A stretch of DNA of 64,000 nucleotides, from positions 726,501-790,500 of the forward strand of contig JAJQOW010000022.1 of assembly GCA_037975125.1 (NCBI GenBank), given 5' to 3'. Each line of letters begins with the position of its first letter. Within the stretch, counting starts at the first letter, position 1. The notes beneath the pieces are model-generated. The model was not told where the DNA came from and ran no database searches. It was given only the letters and a program-made list of their open reading frames with translations. Of this stretch, positions 52,101 to 64,000 are shown in pieces. This DNA comes from Latrodectus hesperus. Lineage: Eukaryota; Arthropoda; Arachnida; Araneae; Theridiidae. Made by a program: the position numbers and the translations under genes.

Positions 52101-52910
52101 GGGAACAAAAGAAAAAAAAAGAAGACCCTCCTCCAACAGTTTCATATTTCCCTTTCACTCAAATACACCATCTGCATATTTGTGCTTAGAAGAAGGTGGT
52201 TAGTGGGGGAGTGTCTTCTCATAATCCCAGACGCGCTAGCTAACTGCTTGATATAAAGTTTCGCCACTTGAGGGAGTTCGGCGACGAAAGTTTTCATAAA
52301 TATTTATTTTTAACCTATTATGTTTCTTGTAAGAAGACAAAACTTTCATGTTTTTGTCAAAATGATAAATAAAGAATGCTTAAATTTACAGGGGTAAAGT
52401 AATGTCTGCAAAATAAACATTGCCCTGATGGGATTGAGTGGTTCACTTTCTCATATTATGCATTTAAAAAAAATTGAAAAGTGTTTAAACTACATCACAC
52501 CTACACATATAATTATTAAATTTATACTATAGTTCGCGTACTATAATCCTAATGTTAGGGACTACTTGCATTATGGAAAATGGCTAGTACACATAATATA
52601 AGCAAGCGAACTAATTTACGGTTGAAATTTAGTTTCAATACTAAAAATGTAATTTCACTGTTCTTTTTTAAATATTGAAATCTTAAGCTGTGTCAAATTC
52701 CTATTTTTTGCATAAAAAACATAATGTTCATGTAAAGTAATCGTATAATAAATCATATAATAAAAATAAAAATTTCAAAAAATATGTAAGTAAAAATAAA
52801 ACATATCAATAAAGGGTTAATATACATATTGGAAATAATCTTTAGATTCAATAAATCAAGCTATTGTATAAATTATTATTTTTTCTATTATTATTTTGGT
52901 AAAAATATAT
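49122..52910. other. Gene-poor interval, 3.8 kb
   Basis: No supported gene. Points of note: near 51100-51140 the plus strand reads REESIEDEKRGR, reminiscent of the linker of mariner transposases but too short to call. A full CRE motif TGACGTCA is at about 51390-51397. The stretch at 52100-52310 is less AT-rich, with a TATAAAG word near 52254 and a CGCCACTTG...GGCGACG region that could be a weak promoter. Frames at 49577, 50418 and 52006 are not recognisable. Confidence 0.4.
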
Positions 52911-53254
52911 TTGAGGGTGCCCCTTGGCGAGATTGGCGATTTTTGTTTGGCGCCAATCCTGTTCGCGTGGAATGCTGTGCAAACAGTAATGGGGCCAAAA
53001 CACAATAAAATTTCTAAAATAATGCAGTAAGCACATAAAAAAAAATGTTCTCACTTTATTTTGCTGGAATATCCTCACTTTGAGATACATAGAATTCCCT
53101 AATAGCACCTTCAGATTTTGCTTAAATTTATCCTGAGAAGAAAACCAATCAGAACCGTGAATGGATTTCAGAGTAACGTTTAGGGTTACCATAAATGGAA
53201 CAACATCGCCCTGCTTAGCGATAAACTTGGCGAGAAGTCAAGGGGCACCCTCAA
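52911..53254. mobile_element. MITE-like element with 16-bp inverted termini
   Basis: TTGAGGGTGCCCCTTG at the left is matched exactly by CAAGGGGCACCCTCAA at the right, 344 bp in all. Sub-terminal GGCGA blocks are also inverted (GGCGAGATTGGCG left, AGCGATAAACTTGGCGAG right). I could not define the target duplication with certainty (flanks ATAT and GTATA). A minus-strand frame of 114 codons (52848-53192) crosses the element; most of it is MITE sequence, with no recognised domain. Superfamily undetermined. Confidence 0.88.
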
Positions 53255-53944
53255 GTATAGTCTAACCTGTATTTAAATAAAAACATTAAATAATATATAA
53301 CATCAAACCTTTATTTTTGTATTTTCTATTACGTTTCGAATCCAATTGTTTATAAAAACACAAGTTTAATGGTTCGAGTTTTAATACTATGTGTATTTTT
53401 TGCATGTTTTTGTAAACGCTTACAAATTATAAATCCTATACAGAAATCTCAAAATAAACACTCAATATATTTGAGTGAACAAATGTCTGCATATATAATA
53501 CAGAAATACACCTTTCATCTTATATTTTATGTTTACTATGCTCAACTCACTATACTTCCATTATACCATAGAAGAAGGCAAAAATTAAGATAAAGCATGT
53601 TCCACATTCTGATGTATGTATCCACTCACTAATTATGTATTAATGATGGTCACTTAACTGTATTTCACAATATAATATCCAATTAGTAGTTCGGTGAATA
53701 ACATTTGGATAAACTTTCTTGGCACGTGAATTTTTGTAGACAGATTTTTGAAGACCTTCTAAACTAAGGAAATAAGATCGAACTCTGGAAAGCGAGGAGA
53801 TTTTAGGTGGATCGCCGATTAAAATTTTTATACTCCGCATACCTAAAAACATGCTTGGTTATTCCCTCCTTCGGTCGTCATTGAAGGTGATCGTGAGAAA
53901 AATAAAAAAATAAAAATAGTGTTGCTGATTCAGGAAAGTAGGCA
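53255..53944. other. AT-rich DNA, no gene supported
   Basis: Two small frames (53369 plus, 53640 minus) without recognisable motifs. Confidence 0.4.
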
Positions 53945-54345
53945 TACTCCTGTTGTTGTTTATGACACTTGGACAAGCCAAGCTCGCTATGCCTTTGGCA
54001 GTGCGAATTAAGTCAATAGAGAGCGTCTTTCGTTTGGATCAGAGCACCACGAAGGTGAAAGTACGCCTTTTCCCTTTTTAAGGTGCCTCGTCATTTTAAC
54101 CACGGTCAGGTGACGAGGCCACACCTGAGCTGGCACCCTCATCTCCACGTCCACGCCACACCAGCGGAACGACTTTTGGACGTCCCAGATTAACATGGAC
54201 ACGTCCCCAACCCACGGAGCTCCAGCAACCCAGTGAAGGAGAGTACACCGTGGTCACCCTCCCAACCACTGCCCGCGTCAAATGATGCTTCCCTTTGCTG
54301 AGCTTACGGGAAGCGGCATGAAGCTACTGAGCCACTGGAGCTCTC
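53945..54345 (-). mobile_element. SINE, type C' (minus strand)
   Basis: Near-complete C' copy closely similar to 11037-11427: tail (TTGTTGTTTATGACACTTGG, AGCTCGCTATGCC), junction GCGTCTTTCGTTTGGATC, GC-rich body, head ending TGAGCCACTGGAGCTC. The minus-strand frames inside it are incidental. Confidence 0.88.
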
Positions 54346-54484
54346 GAATCTGTAGGATAAGAGTACTGAGAACATATCGAATAATAAAAGTAGCTTAACC
54401 ACAAATTAGTCTTTAACCGTGTAACTTTTAATTTTTTTATCATAGTGATGGAGAATTCCAGAGATTAAGTAGATTCATCCCGCT

Positions 54485-54710
54485 TTCCGTTAAAATCAGC
54501 AAAGGGAAGCATCATTTGCCACGGGCAGTGATTGGGAAGGTGACCACATATGCTCCCTTGCTGGGTTGTTGGAGCTCCGTTGGTTGGGGACATGTCCACG
54601 TTAATATGTGACGTCCAAAGTCCTGGTGTGGAGTGGATGTGGAGAGGAGAATGCCAGCTCAGGATGACTTCGTCACCTGATGGTGGTTCAAAATGATGAG
54701 GCGTTTGGTG
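54485..54710 (+). mobile_element. Type C' SINE fragment, inverted relative to its neighbour
   Basis: Plus-strand GAAGCATCATTTGCCACGGG through GGTTCAAAATGATGAGGCG, homologous to the body of the minus-strand copy 140 bp upstream, more diverged, lacking both the head start and the C tail. The two form an inverted pair with arms of about 220 bp. Confidence 0.88.
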
Positions 54711-55156
54711 ACGGAGAGTATTCCAAAAATATTGACCGGTGCTAGACTGTACCGTTATGCATGTATCACATTATGGGTTCATAAACAAGAAAGAGTAGAC
54801 ATTTGAAAAGTCTCCAGATCTAAAACAAATCTTATTTAAAAAAAAATTGCATTTTACTTTGATAAGAATCCGATGCAAATATTATCTAATCTGTCACAAG
54901 CAGAGTAATGTGTCATAATCTAATTATTTTGGAAAGTGCTGTCTTTAAACAAAAATTACGATTATCAATAAATATTATTATATAAACTACTTAATTTGGT
55001 TAATAACTCTGAAAGTAAAGATATCTGAAGTTTAAAGAGCATATGCAATCACTTTTCTACAATTATCCAAAACTGAAAAAGAAGAAACTTTTTTTATTAT
55101 AAAATTTGATTTTAAAATGTATCTCTAAAACTTAGAAGTGTTCATTAAGCAAAATG
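54711..55156. other. AT-rich DNA, no gene seen
   Basis: No feature recognised. Confidence 0.5.
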
Positions 55157-55438
55157 TTTGTTGTTGTTGTCTTGTGCCAGCTAGGCTGACAATATGGGGT
55201 GCGCTGCTCCACTTTTCAAACTGAACCATATTTTTGGTGTGAAGTCCGACTTCCTCAGTACACACATGCCATAGGGACCCGTTTATAGGATAGGCAACCA
55301 TTCACAACCCATACATGCAAAGAAAGGACAAAGACAGGAGAGATAGAGAGAGAAAGTACATCCATGCCCGAACCGGGATTCGAACCCAAGACCTACTTAT
55401 CCTCAATCAGGCACGCTGACCACTAGACAAGTTGAACG
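55157..55438 (-). mobile_element. tRNA-derived SINE, type B (minus strand)
   Basis: Complete B copy in reverse: GTTGTTGTTGTCTTGTGCC tail, TATGGGGTGCGCTGCTCC, core ACCCGTTTATAGG, B box GGGATTCGAACCC, A box CGCTGACCACTAGAC. The flanks show only a weak, imperfect duplication (TTCATTAA and TTCGTTAA), so the site is eroded. Confidence 0.9.
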
Positions 55439-56701
55439 GCCTTCGTTAATATACGAGTAACGATTGATGAATGTGCTTGGTGGACCTGCTTTTAAAACGA
55501 CTGATATTCCCATTCTTGACTGACTGGTGTCTCAATTATTTGCATACTTATTCTCACTTCATTCAATGGCACCATGTCAATGGCAAGAACTTTCTTGGTT
55601 TACCTCATGTAATTTTTAAATAAGTATTTCAAGAATTTTATTTTTTATATTGTTACGTTTTCAATAATTTATGGTATGTTTCATGCGAATGTGAAGAATA
55701 AATGGTGAAAGAGTCACATAAAAAATAAATTTTTTATTTAAAATAACACATTTTAGGACATTAGTTCTTTTTAAAATAATTTATAGTTATTATCAATAAA
55801 AAATGTATAAAATATATCTATTTGGAAATATAACAAAATCCTTGCTTAAACTTAGGTCAAAAATTTATATAAAATGTTGCTTTCTGTTATTTAACAAAAG
55901 TGAAATAAAATTTATCTTTTGCTTTGAAAACAAAAATATATTATAAGCTAAAAGACAGTTAACTCCAAAAAGAAGTTTAAAATATTCCTTGAACTCTCTA
56001 GTGAGTTCCTCTTATATAAATGGAAAGTGAATTTCCGAAGCAATAAAATTGAAATATGAATTCTATTTAAGCAAATGAGAAATAATAATTTAACTGTTGT
56101 CAGAGAAATGTACGTTAATATTCGCAAAAGGCCACATGCTATGAAACAGTTTATATCCACAGAAATTGAAACGTATTAGATATTTTAGTCAATTTCAATA
56201 ACGTAGAGTTTCTATTTCAATTGAATTCGAGTATGATAAAAATGTTAGATGGTATGTGAAGATATAACGATTAGTTTTTAAAAAGAATAGTTTATCATTA
56301 AAAAGCTAGTACTTATTGTTCATTTATGTAAAATTTTTTTTAACTTGAATGGACTGCATTGTGAAGAAAATAATTTAATATATAAGATAGTTCTAAGTCT
56401 TTAAAAATGTAAAGCGTCTTTGTCATCCAGAAAGAATTTTCGTAAATAGTGAGCCATGTATGCGTGTAACCAAGAAGAAAACCCGGAAAATTTTTCTAGA
56501 CTCATCACATTTGACGCACAGTTGGTTAGAGAATTGAATTCTAAACTTTCCAAAAGGAAGATTGCTATTTTATTACAATGCTACGAAAGACTATCTAACT
56601 CGTTTTTTTTTTAATTACAACTTGTTGGTGTATAGCGTAATAGAAAGCAAGCCAAATGGTCTTCAGCTATAACCAGTCAATTTATATAGGCAAATTATAA
56701 A
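55439..56701. other. AT-rich DNA, no gene supported
   Basis: No coding motif; the 70-codon minus frame at 55948 is unremarkable. Confidence 0.45.
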
Positions 56702-57470
56702 TCTATATATATAAAAATTTCGTGTCACGATGTATGTTCCCGATAAACTCCGAAACTACTGAACGGATTTTGATAAAATTTTGTAATCATTTATAATATG
56801 GTCCAACTTAAAAGATAGAATAGTTTTTATCTCTTAATTATTGATCTCAATATTTATTATACGACATTAGTGTTTATTTATTGGTTAGTTCTGTAAGTTC
56901 CTAATAGATGGCGGCTTAGCTAATAGATGGCATAAGTATTTCTCGATAGCTTTTTATTTATTTTTATTTTATAATTTGATAATTATTAATATATTAAGCA
57001 GTGCATTTTGATCTAATTTATTTATTCAAATTATAAATTCTTTTAATTTTTCTTTATTTCAGTACAATGCCGCGGAAAAATTTTTTAGATTTAATAATTT
57101 AAAATTGAAAAAATAATAGTTCTATGTCAATGTTATCTACCTCATTTATAACAATTTATTTTTAGATGTTTTTAATTTATATAGTATATTTTATAAGAGT
57201 AAGTCACTGATTACAAACTATAATTTAATATAAGATGAATAAAATGTAATTTCAGAAAGTATATGTTGATTTGTGCTTAATTTCAAAATTTCGATACTTT
57301 ACCTATTACTTTTAAATTTTGGTGAAACGTTTTATTTTTAATCTCATAAGAATGAACCTATTTTAAAATTTTTAGAAAATATTAATTTGATTGTACCAAA
57401 GAGTTAGTAAAAAATTCATTCAATGTATTATAATTACTCAGCCACAACAAAGCGTGGCTGGGTCAGCAAT
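56702..57470 (+). mobile_element. Non-autonomous Helitron, first of a tandem pair
   Basis: Starts with TCTATATATATAAAAATTTC and the phrase GATAAACTCCGAAACTACTG, the 5' terminal pattern of many arthropod Helitrons. It ends with a GC-rich hairpin, CAGCCAC...GTGGCTG, followed by GGTCAGC. No inverted repeats or target duplication, as expected for rolling-circle elements. Near 57066 an ATGCCGCGGAAAAA start-like remnant joins directly to the 3' region, so the Rep/helicase gene is deleted. Its ends match those of the next element closely. Confidence 0.85.
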
Positions 57471-59048
57471 TCTAAATATATAGAAATTTCGTGTGTCATG
57501 ACGTATGTTCGCGATAAACTCCGAAACTACTGAACCAATTTTGATAAAATTTTGTAACCATTTATAATATAGCCCAACTTAAAAGATAGAATAGTTTTTA
57601 TCTCTTAATTATTGATCTCAATATTTATTATACGATATTAGTGTTTATTTATCCGTTAGTTCTGTAAATTCCAAATAGTTGGTGATTTCGCATCTAAGTT
57701 GCACAGGTATTCGGCAGATGGCGACGTGTTTATTTTTCTAGATTATAGTATCTCCCAGAGTAAATTAGCGTGCGAGCGCAAGCGCGTGGTTGAATATAGA
57801 ATTTACATATATTTTCATGATGTATAATCATACTGTAACAATTTTTCTTGAATCATTTTTATAATTATACTTTGTATTGTGTTATTATTGTGTAGTGTTC
57901 AATTTGAATATTTTTAATATTATAAATGGTAAAATAAAATTTTATTTATTACTGTTTTTCTCTACTAATTTTCATACCACCTCGAAAACATGTAAGTATT
58001 TCTTTATAGACTTTTATTTTTTTATTTTTCTTTTATAATTTGTTAATTGGTTCTGTAATCGTGCTATTTTGGCAGCAAGAAACTTTGATGCGAACGAAAT
58101 TAACTTCAATATACAACAGATGTTGCCCGGTGATTTGATGTCTCTTAAATCAATCGACACAGTTATTGATGAAAACAAAGCCGTAAACTTTTCAACTGAG
58201 TTTTTGAATTCTCTGTATATGCAAGGAATGCCACCACATAATCTTCAATTCAAAATTGGTTCACCAATTATTCTTCTACGTAATTTAAACCCACCTCAAT
58301 TATGTAACGGTACACGCTTAGTCATAAAAGAAATAACAGAAAATATTCTCTAAGCAACAATTTTGACGGAAAAATTTAAATGAGATATCGTCCTGTTTCC
58401 ACGTATTCCACTGACAGCGTCAGAATCTCCAATACCGTTTAAAAGGCTCCAATTTCCGATTTGTTTAGCTTTTGTGATGACCATAAATAAATCTCAAGGC
58501 CAAACAATGTCTATTTGTGGTTTGGATTTGGAAAACACATGTTTCTCACATGGACAGCTATATGTTGCCTACTCACGTATAGGAAAACCATCAAATCTCT
58601 TCGTGTTGGCGAAAGACAGGTTAACCAGGAATGTTGTACACAAAGTAGTACTTAGATAATTTTAGTTTTAATAATTTAAAATTGAAAAAATAATAGTTCG
58701 ATGTCAATGTTATCTACCTCATTTATAACAATTTATTTTTAGATGTTTTTAATTTATATAGTATATTTTATAAGAGTAAGTCACTGATTGCAAACTATAA
58801 TTTAATATAAGATGAATAAAATGTAAATTCAGAAAGTATATGTTGGTTTCTACTTAATTTCAAAATTTCGATACTTTACCTATTACTTTTAAATTTTTGC
58901 GAAACGTTTTATTTTTAATCTTATATGAATGAACCTATAAATTTTTTTAGAAAATATTAATTTGATTATACCCAAGAATTAGTAAAAAATTGATTAAGTA
59001 ATGTATTATAAAAACTCAGCCACTGCAACGCGTGGCTGGGTCAGCTTG
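57471..59048 (+). mobile_element. Helitron with helicase remnant, second of a tandem pair
   Basis: Begins TCTAAATATATAGAAATTTC directly after the end of the first Helitron, with the same GATAAACTCCGAAACTACTG phrase. It ends with ACTCAGCCACTGCAACGCG, GTGGCTGGGTCAGCTTG, a hairpin plus CTTG, close to the CTRR terminus of the group. The 3' ~380 bp (58660-59040) is nearly identical to 57090-57469. It carries the helicase pseudogene described next, but no Rep domain. Tandem arrangement is typical of rolling-circle read-through or repeated insertion beside an existing end. Confidence 0.87.
58069..58659 (+). pseudogene. Helitron Pif1-like helicase, C-terminal fragment
   Basis: A single frame of about 196 codons with two in-frame stops (after EITENIL at about 58351-58353, and a TGA about 10 codons later) but no frameshift. 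It includes LPGDLMSLKSIDTV, FLNSLYMQGMPPHNLQFKIG, LLRNLNPPQLCNGTRL, then superfamily-1 helicase motif V-like MTINKSQGQT and motif VI-like GQLYVAYSRI, ending near VVHKVVLR. This is the last ~15 percent of a RepHel protein: ATP-binding Walker motifs and the Rep endonuclease are missing. Motif identity is well established for Pif1/Helitron helicases. The fragment is inactive; no initiation codon is needed, as it is a truncation product. Confidence 0.92.

Positions 59049-59050
<2 letters not shown>

Positions 59051-59136
<86 letters not shown>
59051..59136. repeat. (TA)n microsatellite between a Helitron end and a mariner end
   Basis: About 86 bp of TA directly after the Helitron 3' end and directly before the CAGTATG terminus of the next element. 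Confidence 0.97.
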
Positions 59137-61590
<2,454 letters not shown>

Positions 61591-61845
61591 CAGCGAACAC
61601 CCCCAACTTTTGTTCGAAGGGCATCGGTCGTCATCATTAGCAAGTAAACGAGGAGAGAAACATTCTTGATCATCCTGCAGCGAGTGCAGACTTTGCTCCG
61701 TTGCCAAAACGCCCAGCTCATTAATAACGACTTCGTGCTGATGATCATCTCCGGGTTCCGAGGAAATAGCTCTATTTCTCTAAACGATTTCTAGGAAGGG
61801 ATGTGGGGAGGTATTTAAAAGATGGAGTGATGCTCGCCTCTTTAA
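61591..61845 (+). promoter_or_regulatory. Candidate host promoter island with TATA-like box
   Basis: This ~250-bp block is clearly richer in G and C than its surroundings and is not one of the repeat families seen here. TATTTAAA at 61812-61819, set in a G-rich context (GTGGGGAGGTATTTAAAAGA), has the form of a TATA box. A start site would be expected about 30 bp downstream (around 61845-61860, TTGCTTCCATTG). Downstream splice signals (next entries) support a transcript on the plus strand. No open frame crosses it, so the first exon would be untranslated. Inference from sequence signals only. Confidence 0.35.
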
Positions 61846-61917
61846 GTCGTTTGCTTCCATTGAAACGCTTTGTTGATTGTGTTGTTTTTTTTTCCTCCGT
61901 CCCAGCATCTATCAGAG
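61846..61917 (+). other. Candidate 5' untranslated exon ending at a consensus donor
   Basis: Sequence between the inferred start site and AG|GTGAGTGAG, a near-perfect 5' splice site with the intron starting at 61918. An internal T-rich tract followed by CCCAG (ending at 61905) looks like a 3' splice site, so an alternative reading is a 12-nt microexon at 61906-61917. The next good acceptor, TTTTGTTTACAG, ends at 62033, giving a 116-nt intron. Confidence 0.3.
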
Positions 61918-62154
61918 GTGAGTGAGTGCATTAAGGGATGTTATGTGATGAGCCCCAGTTCTATTTTTGGGATCTCAAGTATTACATTGTCTTTTGTATA
62001 AAAATGTCACAATAAATGTTGTTTTGTTTACAGTCATTCTTCTGATATCTCAACTAGTTAGAATTTCTGCGTCATCAGCAAAAAATCTCAGATCAATCCT
62101 TAAATGCAACACCATATATGATGCGAATTAATACTGTTATTCAACAGTATTACA

Positions 62155-62727
62155 GCCATCTACTCTGTCTAGAGATCAGCCGAGCTGGCAGACGAATGGT
62201 TAGCGCTCTTGCCTTCGGTACAACAAGTTCGTGAGTTCGAATCCCACCTTGGGCATGAATGTTTGTAGTGGTTCGAAATCCACTTTAAGCCGTAGGTCCC
62301 GGTCTATTTAGCCCTCGTGTGCAAAAAATGACCTTTGAGCGACAAACAAACCAAACCATACTACAGGAATACTCTGGAATACTCAGGAATTGTCTACTAC
62401 TCAGGAATTGTCTAGAGATCAGCGTGCCTAACTGTGGATAGGAATGTCATGGTTTCGAATCCCGGTTCGGGCATGGATGTACTTTCTCTCTCTCCTGTCT
62501 TTGACCTTTTCTGGTATTAATGGGTTGTGAATGGTTGCCTACCCATAAAACGGTTATCTATGGCATTTCAGGACTAGGTACAGGGAAGTTTTCTGGTGCA
62601 ACAACAACAACATATGGCTTGTGTATACTGAGGAAGTCGGACTACACAACAAATTATGGTTCAGTTGGAAAAATGGAGAAGCGCGCGCCTCATATTGCCA
62701 GCCTAGCTGGCACAAAACAACAACAAT
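62155..62727 (+). mobile_element. Type B SINE interrupted by a D SINE and a secondary tail insertion
   Basis: The B copy starts GCCATCTACTCTGTCTAGAG, is interrupted at 62180-62408, and resumes with TCTAGAGATCAGCGTGCC, B box GGTTTCGAATCCC, core, and 3' domain (GGTTCAGTTGGAAAAATGG, GCCAGCCTAGCTGGC) with an AACAACAACA end. Between core and 3' domain, at about 62564-62615, an extra ~50 bp ending in CAACAACAACAAC is inserted. The outer duplication AGTATTACA (62146-62154 and 62728-62736) belongs to the B insertion. Confidence 0.92.
62180..62408 (+). mobile_element. tRNA-derived SINE, type D, nested in a B SINE
   Basis: Head GCCGAGCTGGCAGACGAATG with B box GAGTTCGAATCCC, body containing CCCTCGTGTGCAAAAAATG, then GACAAACAAACCAAACC. 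Flanked by a perfect 14-bp duplication of B-SINE sequence, TGTCTAGAGATCAG (62166-62179 and 62409-62422). The final ~50 bp before the duplication (ACTACAGGAATACTCTGG...) is absent from the D copy at 30679. Confidence 0.94.
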
Positions 62728-62736
62728 AGTATTACA

Positions 62737-64000
62737 AAAAAAATAGATGGTGATGATATTATGTATGCATCTCTTACCTAATTTAATTGTATCAATGTTA
62801 TGCAAGCAAGAGAAAAGTTCCTTTATTGAATTGTAGTTGTTCAGCAGGAAAAGAAATCAATGGCGAGAAAATAACTGGCTCAAATTTGTTTCACCAGAAG
62901 TCATCATGTTGACAAGACCATGCAAGCAATACTAGAAGTGTCTAGTTAAAAACATTTTGGCTTGTAAAATAGGTTAGGTTTCTGATTGCCAACTGAGGAT
63001 ATTAAATTTAGACAAACGTTTAGCAATTTAGACCATTATCAAGTAACAAAATTAATATTTGAATTACTAAGATATTTTGGTTAATATTTATGAACCTTTA
63101 CCTTTTGATATTCGGGCCATTGTTTTGACGCTAAAATAAGTGCCAAGATGTGACTAACAAGATGATCGCTGCACAAAAGCTATGTAAAGATGGATTAGAA
63201 GGATTGCCAGAAATTACAGTTTATCGCTAAAATGTATTGCCAAAACAAGTGGTACCCGATTTTAAATCGAAACCCAATATTTTTATTAATTTCCACACCC
63301 CAGTAATGGAGGGACATTAAAATTACGTCGTATTGATTAATTTTCATAAACCTCAGCACGACATTGTATAAAGATGTTCAAATATTGATTCGCTTTTCTT
63401 CTGAGCACAAAATCAAGATCTTATCTTCATTATCAATATTTCATCAAATAATTTCACTTCAATTTAATATCAGTGCTAATAGCATTAGTGATCCGGATAC
63501 CAGCCTATAACGATAAAATAAAAATATAAAAACGTTGTCATAACATTGAGAAAAGCTCTTAAATTAACATTATATATATAATATGTTCATTAGAAATATA
63601 ATTAATTTTTAAAAAAATTAATTCAAGTTTTATCTTACTTTTATCATTTATTATTTTTTAAATTATAAACATTGTTGATAAGAAAATCAACATTGAATTC
63701 AGCAAGATGTTTGAACAAGTAAGTGCAAATTGTGTGTGTTGTTAAGCTTAAATTTTGAATCAAAATTATCTTATAACTTTGTGAAACAACTATTATAAAT
63801 CTATAAAACTTAAATTAGGCAAAAATAATTTAATTTTTTTAAAAAAACCGATAAAAATTATTAAAATGCTTCCTTATTATCATAAGATTAGCGATAAGTA
63901 TGCAATAGAAAATTGCTTTAAAATCTTTGTGAATTTAATTGCAAAAGTAAAGAAAATTATAAGTTTCCTATTTTAAAGAATTTTTCATGTATCCTGTTTT
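62737..64000. other. No gene supported
   Basis: Mostly AT-rich. At 63130-63400 the plus strand has coding-like composition in one frame (KMIAAQKLCKDGLEGLPEIT, then PNIFINFHTPVMEG) but with in-frame stops every 20-40 codons. I take it as chance or a very old fragment. Confidence 0.45.

Noticed and set aside
52006..52310. A possible promoter with TATAAAG near 52254
   Set aside because: A TATA word alone is expected by chance in such AT-rich DNA, and no splice-flanked exon or conserved frame follows.
57992..58075. A possible Helitron intron (CAT|GTAAGT at 57992, GGCAG at 58075)
   Set aside because: Joining these sites puts the helicase fragment out of frame. The region is better explained by deletion of the central RepHel gene, leaving a start-like remnant beside the C-terminal part.
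63130..63400. A coding-like stretch (KMIAAQKLCKDG...)
   Set aside because: In-frame stops every 20-40 codons, no recognisable family and no splice signals that would bridge them.

Overview
This window looks like a stretch of a large, repeat-dense, very AT-rich animal genome. An arthropod, quite possibly an arachnid, fits best: mariner-like transposons, Helitrons, an I-group-like non-LTR retrotransposon, tRNA-derived SINEs and long (TA)n arrays sit together, and there is no bacterial gene organisation. Taxonomy is inferred from style, not from a diagnostic gene. I found no intact conserved protein-coding gene. The window is best read as intergenic and/or intronic DNA filled with mobile-element debris and tandem repeats. 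Most long open frames are (TA)n artefacts or lie inside transposons.

Layout. 1-9.1 kb: mostly unannotatable AT-rich DNA, one mariner-like element with TA target duplication (2070-2844) and one A-type SINE (7863-8163). 9.3-17.7 kb: a SINE-rich zone (types B, C and C'), a 35-bp minisatellite, and two mariner transposase fragments fused tail-to-tail (16582-17201). 18.7-20.9 kb: a frameshift-riddled coding-like stretch of unknown family with a canonical splice donor (minus strand), then a 110-bp minisatellite with hints of a 220-bp higher-order period. 24-36 kb: more SINEs, a ~191-bp tandem repeat, and a CREB-type (TGACGTCA) motif cluster upstream of a small minus-strand frame. 37.1-38.4 kb: a DD41D mariner with good terminal inverted repeats but a defective transposase, then 300 bp of (TA)n. 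42.5-44 kb: four copies of a ~350-bp tandem repeat. 45.2-46.7 kb: the 3' end of a non-LTR retrotransposon (RT tail, RNase H, C-terminal domain), bracketed by (TA)n and scarred by a 31-bp-arm palindrome and a 29-bp triplication. 52.9-55.4 kb: a MITE and an inverted pair of C' SINEs. 56.7-60.5 kb: two back-to-back Helitrons (the second with a Pif1-type helicase remnant), (TA)n, a mariner-superfamily element with ~300-bp inverted ends, and more (TA)n. 61.6-62.05 kb: a less AT-rich island with a TATA-like box and well-formed splice signals, the best candidate for a host promoter and 5' exon(s). 62.15-62.73 kb: a SINE nested inside another SINE, both with target-site duplications.

The strongest unusual signal is a modular SINE network. 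At least three different heads (B, C, C') are joined to the same ~110-bp 3' tail, and three copies are B-head/C-tail chimeras flanked by target duplications, which argues that the chimeras retrotransposed as units. A second pattern is that transposon ends repeatedly abut long (TA)n tracts. No gene-level pathway can be reconstructed from this window.
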